DNA from: Streptomyces sp. SW4
GTDB lineage: Bacteria; Actinomycetota; Actinomycetes; Streptomycetales; Streptomycetaceae
Length of the DNA: 64,000 bases
NCBI GenBank assembly: GCA_003248315.1
Contig: QKWM01000001.1
Coordinates: 806,001-870,000 of the forward strand
Direction of reading: 5' to 3'
The stretch's first letter is position 1. The number at the start of each line of letters is the position of its first letter. This document shows positions 29,243 to 39,003 of this stretch, piece after piece. The position numbers were made by a program, and so were the translations under genes. The notes beneath the pieces are model-generated. The model was not told the origin of the DNA, searched no databases, and saw only the letters and a program-made list of their open reading frames with translations.

Positions 29243-29889
29243 ATGTCACTCGTCCGGGTCCACAACTTCTCGATCTCGCTCGACGGCTACGGCACCGGTG
29301 AGGGCCTGAGCCGGGAGGCGCCGTTCGGCCACGCCGGCGAACGGCTGCACGAATGGATGTTCGCCACCCGCTGGTGGCACGAGACGACCGGCGAGCCGGG
29401 CGGGAGTGGCGGCCTCGACGACGCCTTCGTGCGAAGGTTCACGCCCGGGATCGGCGCGGAGATCATGGGCGCCGGGAAGTTCGGCTTCCCCGGATGGCAC
29501 GAGGATCCGGAGTGGACGGGGTGGTGGGGCCGAACCCGCCCTTCCACACCCCGGTGTTCGTCCTCACCCGTCACCCGCGCCCGCCGGTCGAGATGGAGGG
29601 CGGCACGACGTTCCACTTCCTCGACGCCCCGCCCGCCGAGGCGCTGGAGGCCGCCCGCGAGGCCGCGGGCGGCCTGGACGTGCGCATCGGCGGAGGCCCC
29701 ACCGTGGTCCGCGACTTCCTCGCCGCCGGGCTCGTCGACCATCTGCACGTCGTGGTGGTGCCGATCCTGCTCGGCCGGGGCGTACGCCTCTGGGACGGAC
29801 TGGAGGGCCTGGAGAAGGACTACGCCGTCGAGACCGCGCCTTCTCCCAGCGGAGTCACGCACCTGACCCTCACCCGCCCGGACCGGTGA
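29243..29889 (+). CDS. RibD C-terminal domain (dihydrofolate reductase-like) protein
   Basis: About 215 residues. MSLVRVHNFSISLDGYGTGE is the characteristic start of this reductase family; IGAEIMGAGKFGFPGWHEDP follows, and after one -1 break near 29525 RHPRPPVEMEGGTTFHFLDA, VRIGGGPTVVRDFLAAGLVD and VPILLGRGVRLWDGLEG. These proteins bind NADPH; few have known substrates. ATG 29243 starts the gene. It ends against a tandem repeat. Confidence 0.85.
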
Positions 29890-29976
29890 ACCGGTCCCGT
29901 CCCCGGCCCGCCAGCCGCTCCGGCCGGTGAGCCGGTCCCGTCCCCGGCCCAGCCGCTCCGGCCGGTGAACCGGTCC
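29883..29976. repeat. Tandem repeat duplicating the gene 3' end
   Basis: A 41-bp unit (29883-29923), a 38-bp copy (29924-29961) and a partial third copy (29962-29976). Each begins CCGGTGA(A/G)CCGGTCC, which contains the inverted repeat CCGGT-GA-ACCGG. The first copy includes the stop codon of the RibD-like gene, so the stop is present three times. It fills the gap to the converging SDR gene. Confidence 0.85.
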
Positions 29977-29980
29977 GGTC

Positions 29981-30780
29981 TCACGTCCGCTCGCGTGGCG
30001 CCGACCCCGGTTCCGCCGCCCTGCGGTGCGCGGCGGCCTTGAGCCGGTCCGGCAGCACGCGTCCGGCCACCCCCTGGGCCCGGGACGCCACCGACCCGGT
30101 GACCAGCTTCCTGCGGCCCTTCATGACCGCCTCGAACGCCTGCCGGGCCACCAGCGCCGGATCGTCCTTGTCCATGGCGCCGATCCTGGTGTCCTCCATG
30201 CCGGCCCGCCGGAAGAAGTCGGTGTCCGTCGGCCCCGGCATGAACGACGTGACGGTGACGCCGGTGCCCTCGACCTCCTCCCGCAGCGCCTGCGCGAAGG
30301 ACTGCACGAAGGCCTTCGAGGCGTTGTACACCGCCTGGTACGCGCCCGGCACGGTCGCGACGACGGACGAGGTGAACACCATCCGTCCCACCCCGCGCGC
30401 CACCATGTCGCGCAGCAGCGGCTTGGCGAGCCGTACCGTCGCCGTCACGTCGAGGTCGATGACCGACTGGTCGTCGGCCGGGTCGGTGTCCAGGAAGGCG
30501 CCGCCCCGGCCCACGCCGGCGTTGAGCGCCGCCACGTCCACGGTGAGCCCGGTCGTCGCGGCGACGAGCAGGTCGACACCGGCGGGGTCGCGCAGGTCGG
30601 CGCGGACGGCCCGGACCCGGACCCCGGTCTCCCTGAGCCGTTCCGCCGCGTGTTCCAGACGGTCGTCCTCCGCGTTGACGAGCAGGTCGAAGCCGTGCTC
30701 GGCGAACTGCCGGGCGAGTTCGTATCCGATGCCGCTGGACGCCCCGGTCACCAGGGCGAGCGGCCTGCTGCCGTCCATGA
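29981..30780 (-). CDS. Short-chain dehydrogenase/reductase (SDR)
   Basis: An intact 266-residue classical SDR. SRPLALVTGASSGIGYELAR has TGxxxGIG for NAD(P) binding, DVAALNAGVGRGGAF the structural Asn motif, MVFTSSVVATVPGAYQAVYN plus ASKAFVQSFAQALREEVEGT the Ser-Tyr-Asn/Lys catalytic set (YNASK). FMPGPTDTDFFRRAGMEDTR follows. The C-terminal extension with a run of basic residues and RRKLVTGSVASRAQGVAGRV suggests a membrane-associated or lipid-directed enzyme. The substrate is unknown. Confidence 0.88.
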
Positions 30781-30890
30781 CACCGGAGTAACCGTCCACG
30801 GCAGGGTCAACCGTGCGGCCCTCTTCCGGGCCGTGGCGGACGCCGGTGCGCTGCGCGAGGGGTTCCGGTGACTTCGGGTGACTTCCGGAG

Positions 30891-30930
30891 GCGTTTGAAC
30901 GCTCCGTGGTCCGGCTCCGTATGGAGCCGG
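30891..30930 (+). promoter_or_regulatory. Palindrome and hairpin upstream of the surface protein gene
   Basis: GCGTT-TG-AACGC at 30891-30902 shares the 10-bp core CGTTTGAACG with the site in front of the DeoR/LacI hybrid gene. Nine bp downstream CCGGCTCC-GTAT-GGAGCCGG (30911-30930) is a perfect 8-bp hairpin about 44 nt before the TTG start. Confidence 0.5.
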
Positions 30931-30973
30931 GGGCATTTCCCCGTCCCGTACCGCCATGACGTAGGAGCACGCC

Positions 30974-33116
30974 TTGGGACACAACAGGCGCAGACGCCCG
31001 ACCGGCGCTCGACGCGCGACCTCCGCGGCGGTCGCGCTGATACTCGGCGGCGGCGGCCTGGTCGCCGCCAACGTGTACGCCTCCGCGACCGAGCCCGACC
31101 CGAAGCCCGCCGTCCCCCTGGGCTCCTCGGGTCTGGCCGCGACCGTCGACTGCCCCGACCTGAGCACGCGGCTGACCACCGTGCCGGAGCAGGCGCGGAC
31201 GGAGGTCGACACCGAACTGGCCCGGCTGGACGAGCAGATCGCCACGGCCTACCGGCAGTTGCAGGAGGCGGCCCGCACGGCGGACGACGGCCGGATCGAC
31301 GAGGGCGCGGTCCTGGATCCGCTGGAACGCGACCGGGCCGGGACCATCGAGCGCATCGCCGCCGCGATCGACCGCGCCGGCGAGCGACCGGAAGGCCTGG
31401 ACACGCTCGCCGCGTGCACGCTGCGGCGTACGGCGGTCCAGCCGGCGGAGGGCGGCGACGGACAGGACGGCGGCGACGGCGGGCAGGACGGCGGGGCCGG
31501 CGGGCAGGACGGCGGGGCGGACGGCGCCGGGGACCCGCAGGGTGACGCGCGGCAGGGCGGCGACGACGGAGACGGCGGGCAGCCCGGCGACGGCGGCCAG
31601 GCGGGCAACGGCGGCCAGGCGGGCAACGGCCCCGTCGCCGAGGACTTCGTCGCCATCCAGGACGTGGAGCCGAACTCGCGCGACCTGGACAACGGCCTCG
31701 CCGCGAACGGCGAGTCGGGCTCCACCGGCTCCTTCACCACGGAGTGCGGGGTCAACGAGAACAACCTGTTCAACAGCGACAACATCATCGTCGCGCCCGG
31801 TGTCGACAACGGCGCCCACCACACCCACGACTACGTCGGCAACCAGGACAACGACGCCTTCTCCAGCGACGAGGACCTCGCCGACGCGGACACCTCATGC
31901 CGGAACCAGGGCGACAAGTCGACCTACTACTGGCCGGTGCTGCGGCTCCAGGACGGCACCGAGGAGTTCGACGCCGGCGACCTGGGCGGCGGCGCCGAGG
32001 GCAACGTCGGCCGGATCCTGAAGGCCGCCGAGGCCGAGATCACGTTCGTCGGCAACAAGCGGAGCGACGTCGTCGCCATGCCGCGCTTCCTGCGCATCAT
32101 CACCGGGGACGCGAAGGCCTTCACCAACGGCCTGAAGAACGCCAACAGCTCCTGGAGCTGCACCGGTTTCGAGGACCGCCAGGTCACCGACAAGTACGTC
32201 CTCTGCCCCGAGGGCAGCAAGGTCGTGCGCACGGCCAACTTCCAGAGCTGCTGGGACGGCCGGAACACCGACAGCGCCAACCACCGCGACCACGTGGCGT
32301 TCGTCCGGGAGGACGGCAGTTGCCCGAGGGCTTCCGCGCCATTCCGCAGCTCCAGATCCGCCTGGTCTACGACGTGCCGGCCCCGGTCGTCGAGAACGGA
32401 CAGGTGCGCGACCCGTACGCCGTCGACGGCTTCCCGGAGCAGCTGCACAAGCCGATCACCGACCACAACGACTTCATCAACGTCATGGACGAGGACCTGA
32501 TGGACGAGGTGGTCGACTGCATCAACAGCGGCCGCCGGTGCGGCCCGGACGACGCCCGGCAGCCCGACCGGCCCGGCACCGGCGACGGCGACCAGAAGAA
32601 CCCGGGCGGTGACGACGGCGGGCAGAACGACGCGGGCGGCGACGACGGCAGGGACACCGCGGGCGGTGACGACGGCAATCGGGAGACCCCGGGCGGTGAC
32701 GGCGGGCAGACCTCCGCTCCCCCGGCCGCCGCTCCCGAGGGCGACGGTGACGACGCCTCCCCGCCCGCCGCGTCCGTCGCTCCCGCCCCCACCGCTCCCG
32801 ACACGGCCGCCCCCACCGCTCCCGACACGGCCGCCCCGCCGCCTCCGGCCCGGCCTCCAGCGCCCCCGGCTCCGCCGAGCCCCGTGCCGCCACCTCCTCG
32901 GCGCCCCCGCCGGCCCGGGAGGCCGCCACGCCGGACGTGGGCGACCGGGCCGGCGCCGGCAACGCCGACGTCGCCGAACGGGCACCCGAACCGCAGGCCC
33001 AGGGCGGCCTCGCCGAGACCGGTTCGGGCCTGGGCCTCTGGCCGGCGGCGGCCGGCGGAGTCCTCGTGGCCGCCGGCTGCCTGCTCCTGGTCCGCATCAG
33101 GCGCCGCGACGCGTGA
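30974..33116 (+). CDS. DUF1996 surface protein with LAXTG sortase signal
   Basis: About 714 residues. A signal peptide ([20 protein letters not shown]) is followed by a helical region, a Gly/Gln/Asp-rich repeat linker, a DUF1996 domain ([60 protein letters not shown]), a second Gly/Asp linker, a Pro/Ala-rich wall-spanning part, and the sorting signal LAETG near the end, then a hydrophobic stretch ([20 protein letters not shown]) and RIRRRDA. Sortase E enzymes of Streptomyces use LAXTG. DUF1996 is common in fungi and actinomycetes; its function is open. The TTG start follows GTAGGAGC. Breaks lie near 32320 and 32860-32940. Confidence 0.85.
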
Positions 33117-33245
33117 ACCGGCGGGGGTGCCCCGGCGAACGGGCCCTCGTCGGCGCGTTGCGCGCCCGCTGTCCGCGGGCCCGGGCCGTCGTGGACTGCT
33201 CGGTGCCGGGGGCTCCCGGGTGAGGGACGGCGTCCGTCCGGCCGT

Positions 33246-33696
33246 TCACTCCATCAGCCCGGCGGCGAGCGTCGCCCCAGCTCCCAGCACGCCTCCAGGT
33301 CGGCCCGGCCCGGCTCGCCGGTCACCGTCACCGCCGGAGCGGCCCGCCGCCAGCCCAGGCCGGTCGTGACGGACTCGATGCCGCGCACGGCCCCCGTGGT
33401 GTCGCTGCCGCCGTGCACGTAGTAGCCGAACGGCCGGCCGCGCGTCTCGTCCAGGCAGGGGTAGTAGACCTGGTCGAAGAAGTGCTTCAGGGCGCCCGAC
33501 ATGTAGCCGAGGTTCGCGGGGTGCCCAGCACCAGGGCGCCGGCCTCCAGGACGTCGGGCACGGTGGCCGCCAGCGCGGCCCGCCGCACCACCCGTACCCC
33601 CTCGATCTCCGGCGCGGTCGCCCCGGACACCACGGCCTCCAGCAGTGCCTGGCAGTTCGGGGACGGGGTGTGATGCACGATCAGCAGAGTAGCCAC
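33246..33696 (-). CDS. Flavodoxin-like NAD(P)H-dependent FMN reductase family protein
   Basis: About 150 residues. [20 protein letters not shown] places TPSPN at the FMN phosphate loop; after a -1 break near 33525 [20 protein letters not shown] and [20 protein letters not shown] follow, with the aromatic and Gly-rich loops that enclose FMN. The family includes quinone and azo reductases; no substrate is indicated. The end (ATLAAGLME) is after another break near 33276. GTG 33696 is the start. Confidence 0.78.
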
Positions 33697-33807
33697 GCAC
33701 CGAAGCCTGCCGCCCGGGGCCGGTGACCGCAACGAACGGCTCCGGCCCCCTCCCGCCCCGCACCTCCGTGCGGGGGCCCGGGCCCGGCCGGGGCAGGTAG
33801 TAGCCTG

Positions 33808-33850
33808 GCGCGGCCCGTGCGCGGCCCGTGCGCGGCCCGTGCGCGGCCCG
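33808..33850. repeat. 11-bp tandem repeat in a divergent promoter region
   Basis: Four nearly perfect copies of GCGCGGCCCGT between the divergent flavodoxin and GNAT genes. The period is one helical turn, so any factor or polymerase contact would be repeated on the same DNA face. Copy number is likely to vary between strains. Confidence 0.85.
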
Positions 33851-33900
33851 GAAGGACCGCGGAGCGTTTCCGGACACGATCGAGAGGCCCCGAACTTCCC

Positions 33901-34412
33901 ATGTCCCAGACCTGGACCACGCGCGCCGAGACCCCGGCCGACGTCCCCGCGATCCGCGACATCCTCCTCGCGGCCTTCCCGACGGCGGAGGAGGCCGACC
34001 TGGTGGAGGCGCTGCGTGCCGACCCGGCCGCGTGGATCGACGGCCTGTCCGTGGTCGCGGCGGACGGCACCGGCCGCCCCGTCGGCCACGCCCTGCTCAC
34101 CCGCTGCCACATCGGCGACAGCCCGGCGCTGTGCCTGGCGCCGTGCGCCGTCCTGCCCGCGTACCAGCGCGGCGGGGCCGGGTCCGCGGCCGTGCGCGCG
34201 GCGCTGGACGCCGCCCGGCGGCAGGGCGAGCACCACGTCGTCGTCCTCGGGCACCCGGACTACTACCCCGGTTCGGCTTCTCCCGCGCGTCGGCCCACGG
34301 CATCCGGCTGACCATCGACGTCCCGGACGAGGCCCTGATGGCCCTCACCCTGGACGCCGGCCACCCGCTGCCGAGCGGCACCGTCCGCTACGCGGCGCCG
34401 TTCGGCATCTGA
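33901..34412 (+). CDS. GNAT acetyltransferase
   Basis: About 170 residues. MSQTWTTRAETPADVPAIRD and ILLAAFPTAEEADLVEALRA lead to the acetyl-CoA region APCAVLPAYQRGGAGSAAVR with the Q/RxxGxG/A loop, then VLGHPDYYPRFGFSRASAHG after one -1 break near 34270. It resembles the YhbS-type N-acetyltransferases also seen at 59420. The substrate is unknown. Confidence 0.85.
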
Positions 34413-34426
34413 CCGCGCCGCGCCGG

Positions 34427-36059
34427 TCAGCCGACCGGGGTGGCGGGCCCGGCGTCCTTCGAGGCGCCCGCGGCCCCCGCTTCCCCGGCGGACTCCTCGG
34501 CGAGCCGCTCCATGCCGCTGGTGGTCTTGAGCGGCTTCTCCTTCAGGAACACCACGGCGACCAGCGCCAGCAGGGCGAACGGGGTGGCGATGAGGAAGAG
34601 GTCGGCGGTGGCGACCCCGTAGGCGTGTTCGACGATCGCCCGCATGGGGGCGGGCAGCGTGGCCATGTCCGGGACGCTGCCGTGTCCGCCGCCGGAACCC
34701 TGGCCGGCACCGGCGCCGGCGACGCCCGCCCGCTCCAGGCCCTCGGTCATCTCGTCGGCGACCCGGTTGGCGAGGATCGCGCCGAGGACGCTGGTGCCGA
34801 TGGTGCCGCCCATGCTGCGGAAGAAGGACAGCACGGACGTCGCCGCGCCCAGCTCGGCGGCGGGGACGTCGTTCTGCGCGGCCAGCACCAGGTTCTGCAT
34901 CAGCATGCCGACGCCGACGCCGAGCACCGCCATGAACAGGCTGAGCAGGGCGAAGTGGGTGTCCGCCCGATGGTGGACAGCAGGGCGAGGCCCACGGTCA
35001 TGACGACGGCGCCCGCCACCAGGTACCGCTTCCACTTGGCGGTGCGGCTGATCACCTGGCCGGCGACGGTCGACGACACGAGCAGACCGAGGATCATCGG
35101 CAGGCTCATCAGACCCGCGACGGTCGGCGACTTGCCCAGCGACACCTGGAAGTACTGGGAGAGGAAGACGGTTCCGCCGAACATGGCGACGCCGACCAGC
35201 AGGCTGGCGACGGTCGTGAGGGTCACCGTGCGGTTGCGGAAGATGTCCAGCGGGATGACCGGTTCGGGGGTCCGCGCCTCGACGAACACGGCGGCGACCA
35301 GGAGCAGGACGCCACCGAACGTGAGCGCGGCGGTCTGCCAGGACGCCCAGGCGAACTGGTTGCCGGCCAGGGAGACCCAGATGAGCAGCGCGCAGACACC
35401 GGCGACGATCAGGAAGGCGCCGAGCCAGTCGATCTTCACCTGGCGGCGTACGGTGGGCAGCTTCAGCGTGCGCTGGAGCAGCACGATGGCCAGCAGGGCG
35501 AACGGCACGCCGATGAAGAAGCACCAGCGCCAGCCGAGCCACGAGGTGTCCACCATGACGCCGCCCACGAGCGGGCCGGCGACGGTGCCCACGGCGAAGA
35601 CGGCGCCGAAGATGCCGGCGTACTTGCCCAGTTCGCGCGGCGGGATGATGGCGGCCATGACGACCTGCGCCAGCGCGGTCAGACCGCCGGCGCCGATGCC
35701 CTGGATCACCCGGCTGAAGATCAGCAGCCCGACCCCGTGCGAGAAGCCCGCCAGCAGCGAGCCGACGACGAACATGCCGAGGGACAGCTGGAGCAGCAGC
35801 TTCTTGTTGTACAGGTCCGACAGCTTGCCCCACAGGGGCACGGTGGCGGTCATGGCCAGCAGCTCCGCCGTCACCACCCAGGTGTAGGAGGACTGGCTGG
35901 CGCCGAGGTCGGCGATGATCCGGGCAGCGCGTTGGCCACCACGGTCCCCGCCAGGATGGCGACGAACATGCCGGCCATCAGGCCGGACATGGCCTGGAGT
36001 ATCTGCCGTTGGGTCATGGAGGTGGGCGGCGCGTCGGCGGGCGCCTGCGATGCGGTCAC
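34427..36059 (-). CDS. DHA2 (EmrB/QacA) MFS exporter
   Basis: About 545 residues with 14 predicted membrane segments. QILQAMSGLMAGMFVAILAG, VVTAELLAMTATVPLWGKLS, DLYNKKLLLQLSLGMFVVGS, the motif C region FGAVFAVGTVAGPLVGGVMV, and VFLSQYFQVSLGKSPTVAGL are seen. It exports toxic compounds by proton antiport. Breaks lie near 34970 and 35925. GTG 36059 is the start. The divergently-spaced TetR gene upstream on the same strand likely controls it. Confidence 0.9.
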
Positions 36060-36165
36060 GACATCTCTTTCGACGGTGGTGATCGGTGACGATCGGTGGT
36101 GTACGGGCGTGAGCGGGCGCGATCCGGTCGGTTCCGGTGTCACGGCGTGGGGAGCGCGCACGAGC

Positions 36166-36232
36166 GGGGAGCGGGGAGCGGGGCGCGTGCACGAGCGGGG
36201 AGGGGAGTGGTGAGCGGGGTGGGGCTGCGGGG
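36166..36232 (+). other. G-quadruplex-prone G-rich tract upstream of the exporter
   Basis: Eight GGGG runs occur in 67 bp on the plus strand, in the 240-bp gap between the TetR gene and the exporter. On the exporter mRNA the strand is C-rich, so a quadruplex could form on the non-transcribed (plus) strand relative to the minus-strand operon only as template DNA. Confidence 0.6.
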
Positions 36233-36298
36233 CGCGCGGGCGCGGGCGGCGGGGTGGCGCCGCCCCCGTGGCGCCGGGGCGGGGGAGGCCGGTGGCGG

Positions 36299-37036
36299 CT
36301 AGGCCGCCGGTTCCGGCAGCCCGGCGGCCAGCAGGTCGAAGACCTCCCGGAACACCTCGGCGAAGGGGCGCTCCTGCTGGCGCGAGCACCAGTGCTCCAC
36401 GCTGACGCGGACCGCGACCACGGCCACCGCGGCGAGCAGGCGCGGGTAGAGATCCAGCGCCCGGCGCCGCTCCTCGTCCGAGGTGGCCGGCGGCGGCGCC
36501 GGTGCCGGTGGTGGCGAGGCCGGTGGCGGCGAGGCCGCTGAGGGGCCGTCCGGCACGGTGCCGGCCCCGGCGCCCCGGCGCACGCGCTCGGCGACGGCCT
36601 CGGCCAGTCCGGTCTCGTCCGCCATATGGGCACTGAGGCTGCGGGCGAGCAGGTGCGGCGAGGCGCGCAGCACGTCGCCGTGCAGCCGCCACAGCTCGTG
36701 CCGCTGCTCGGCCTCGGTGAGCTCCGCCGCGATGGCGTCGCGCACCGCCTCCAGCGGCGACAGCCCGGCGGGAGCGTCGAGCAGGGCCCGGCGCACCCGG
36801 GCGCCGGCCTCGGCGTCGGTCAGGACGAACACGTCGTCCCGCGTGTCGAAGTAGTTGAAGAACGTCCGGACCGAGACACCGGCCGCCGCGCTGATCGCCT
36901 CGACGGTGACCTTGTCCACTCCGTGCTCCACGGCGAGCCGCACCGCGGCCTCGGCGAGGGCGGCACGCGTCGCGCGCTTCTTCCGCTCCCGCAGGCCGCC
37001 GCCCCCCGCGGCGCTTCCTTCCGGCTTCCCCGACAT
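36299..37036 (-). CDS. TetR-family regulator of the exporter
   Basis: An intact 245-residue protein. ERKKRATRAALAEAAVRLAV and KVTVEAISAAAGVSVRTFFN with YFDTRDDVF form the HTH, of the AcrR subtype. The centre has a Pro/Ala-rich insertion (SPPPASPPPAPAPPPATSDE) and the C-terminus WCSRQQERPFAEVFREVFDL. It begins at ATG 37036, 3 bp from a perfect operator, implying a nearly leaderless mRNA and autoregulation. The exporter lies directly downstream. Confidence 0.88.
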   Translation of the reverse strand: MSGKPEGSAAGGGGLRERKKRATRAALAEAAVRLAVEHGVDKVTVEAISAAAGVSVRTFFNYFDTRDDVFVLTDAEAGARVRRALLDAPAGLSPLEAVRDAIAAELTEAEQRHELWRLHGDVLRASPHLLARSLSAHMADETGLAEAVAERVRRGAGAGTVPDGPSAASPPPASPPPAPAPPPATSDEERRRALDLYPRLLAAVAVVAVRVSVEHWCSRQQERPFAEVFREVFDLLAAGLPEPAA

Positions 37037-37039
37037 AAC

Positions 37040-37054
37040 TTGCATGCTATGCAA
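37040..37054. promoter_or_regulatory. TetR operator
   Basis: TTGCAT-GCT-ATGCAA is a perfect inverted repeat overlapping the transcription start of the TetR gene. A second TGCA-N5-TGCA element follows at about 37058, so two dimers may bind. Confidence 0.7.
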
Positions 37055-37091
37055 AGATGCACGTCATGCAAAATCCGCCGTCGGGCCGGGG

Positions 37092-37664
37092 TCAGGACGC
37101 CAGTCGGGCCAGCGTCTCCCGGAACGGGACGGCGTTCCCGGCGGCCCGGTTGTGCGGCAGCCTGGCCAGCAGGACGGCCATGCCGCAGGTGTCGGTGAGG
37201 CCGGAGAAGACCAGCCCGGCGCCGATCAGCCCCGAGAGCCAGTGCGCGGGCGGCCAGGCGAGGCCGGCCAGGAAGCCGGCGAGCACGAGCGCACCGGCGG
37301 CGAGGCGCACCTGGCGGTCCATCGGCCACGGGGTGCGGGCGCCGGGGGTCCGCTCGACGGGGTGGCCCTCCGCCGTCCAGGCGCCGGTCCCGCCGGTGAG
37401 GGTCGCGGCCTCGATGCCCAGCCCGTCCAGCCGGGCGCAGCCCGTGGCGGACCTGGCGCCGGAGGCGCACACCAGCAGCAGCGGCCGGCGCGAGGCGGCG
37501 GACCGCAGGGCGCCCGCCGCCTCCTCCAGCCGGTCCAGCGGGACGTTGTGGGCGCCGGGGAGATGCCCTCCCGCGTACTCGCCGGGGGAGCGCACGTCGA
37601 CGACGGTGAACTCGCCGAGCCGGCCGGCGGCCTGGGCGGGGGAGAGGGAGCGGGGTGTGGTCAC
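37092..37664 (-). CDS. Rhodanese-domain protein with membrane C-terminus
   Basis: An intact 190-residue protein. The N-terminal rhodanese has the active-site loop LLLVCASGARSATG with Cys at the catalytic position (CxxGxR), after FTVVDVRSPGEYAGGHLPGA. The C-terminal part (DRQVRLAAGALVLAGFLAGL and WLSGLIGAGLVFSGLTDTCG) is DUF2892-like with two membrane helices, so the rhodanese faces the cytoplasm. The GTG start is 37664. It is divergent from the CsoR-family gene with a shared operator, pointing to sulfane-sulfur metabolism. Confidence 0.88.
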   Translation of the reverse strand: MTTPRSLSPAQAAGRLGEFTVVDVRSPGEYAGGHLPGAHNVPLDRLEEAAGALRSAASRRPLLLVCASGARSATGCARLDGLGIEAATLTGGTGAWTAEGHPVERTPGARTPWPMDRQVRLAAGALVLAGFLAGLAWPPAHWLSGLIGAGLVFSGLTDTCGMAVLLARLPHNRAAGNAVPFRETLARLAS

Positions 37665-37686
37665 GGGGCGGAGCCTTTCCTGATGA

Positions 37687-38039
<353 letters not shown>

Positions 38040-38156
38040 CCCCGCCCGGCCGAGGCCGCCGCGCGCATCGGGCAGGACACCGACGGTCTCAGGTCCGACG
38101 CGGGACCCGCGACGGGCGGGCGGCTCGCACGCCGGCACGGGGCGTTCCGCGTGACG

Positions 38157-38240
38157 GGACCGGCCGGCTCACGCGACGGACCGGCCGGCTCGCGCAACGG
38201 ACCGGCCGGCTCGCGCAACGGACCGGCCGGCTCACGCCAG
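38157..38240. repeat. 21-bp minisatellite
   Basis: Four tandem copies of a 21-bp unit GGACCGGCCGGCTCRCGCRAC at 38157, 38178, 38199 and 38220, the middle two identical. The last overlaps the end of the TauE/SafE remnant. Identical unit length and no unique spacers rule out a CRISPR array. Confidence 0.88.
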
Positions 38241-38640
38241 GGACGTCACGGCCGTCGCCGCGGCCACGGCCGGCAGCAGGGCGCCGTAGTCCCGTCGCAG
38301 CGTGTCCGACGGGACGCGGGCGACCGGGGCCGCCGGCGCGTTGACGAGGACGACCGGCGGACTCGTGCCCACCGCCGCCTCCATCGGCCCCGCCGTCCCG
38401 TCACCGGCCCGGCCGTCCCGTCACCGGCCCCGCCGCCTCCGTCCCCGGCCCGGCCGTCCCCTCCCCGTCACCGGCCCCGCCGCCCGCGTCACCGGCCCCG
38501 CCGCCCCGTCCCGTCACCGGCACCGCCAGGACGCCGCCGCCCACGCCGAGGAAGCCGGTCACCGCGCCGAGTCCCGCGCCGGCCCCCGCCGCCCGGACGG
38601 CCGACGGGTTCCCCTGCGCGGGTGTCAAGGGGCCGGTTCA
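38232..38640 (-). pseudogene. Broken TauE/SafE (TSUP) sulfite/sulfonate exporter remnant
   Basis: On the minus strand SAVRAAGAGAGLGAVTGFLG followed by VGGGVLAVP is the start of the second TSUP half, whose Gly-rich signature is GxGGG..VP. After a GC-rich repeat, MEAAVGTSPPVVLVNAPAAP and a hydrophobic tail LLPAVAAATAVTSLA resemble the next TSUP helices. No N-terminal half is found and the pieces are in different frames. It lies beside the rhodanese and CstR-like genes, with which TSUP exporters are often associated, so it looks like a decayed member of that locus. Confidence 0.5.
38395..38520. repeat. GC-rich repeat expansion inside the TSUP remnant
   Basis: About 126 bp made of reiterated CGTCACCGGCCC-like units separate the two TSUP-like segments. 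The family needs only about eight residues here, so the tract looks like an insertion by repeat expansion. Confidence 0.6.
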
Positions 38641-39003
38641 CCGCCCGCGACATGAAGCGACGGTCCCGGGGTAGACGGCGCAGCGCACGGCCGCCGTCGG
38701 GGTCGGCGCCGACGGCGGCCGTGTCCCGCCCGTCCCCCGCCCGGACGTGACCCGAACGGCCCTGCCGGGTACCCGCCCGGCCCGCGCGGGGTGGTGGGAT
38801 GTGCACCGGTGGCACCGGCAGCACTCCGGACCCCGTCACCGCAGCACCGCAGCACCGCGGCACCGCACCTCCGGCCGCACCGCGGCACCGGACGGCACGG
38901 GGCGGCGGACCGCCGCCGGCCCGCGCCGCCGGCCCGCCACCGGTCCCGGCGCCGCCCGCGCCCACCCCGCCCGATGGCTGTTCCGACCCGGAAAGGACCC
39001 CCG

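Noticed and set aside
38157..38240. CRISPR array
   Set aside because: Four units are contiguous with no spacers and no cas genes are present.
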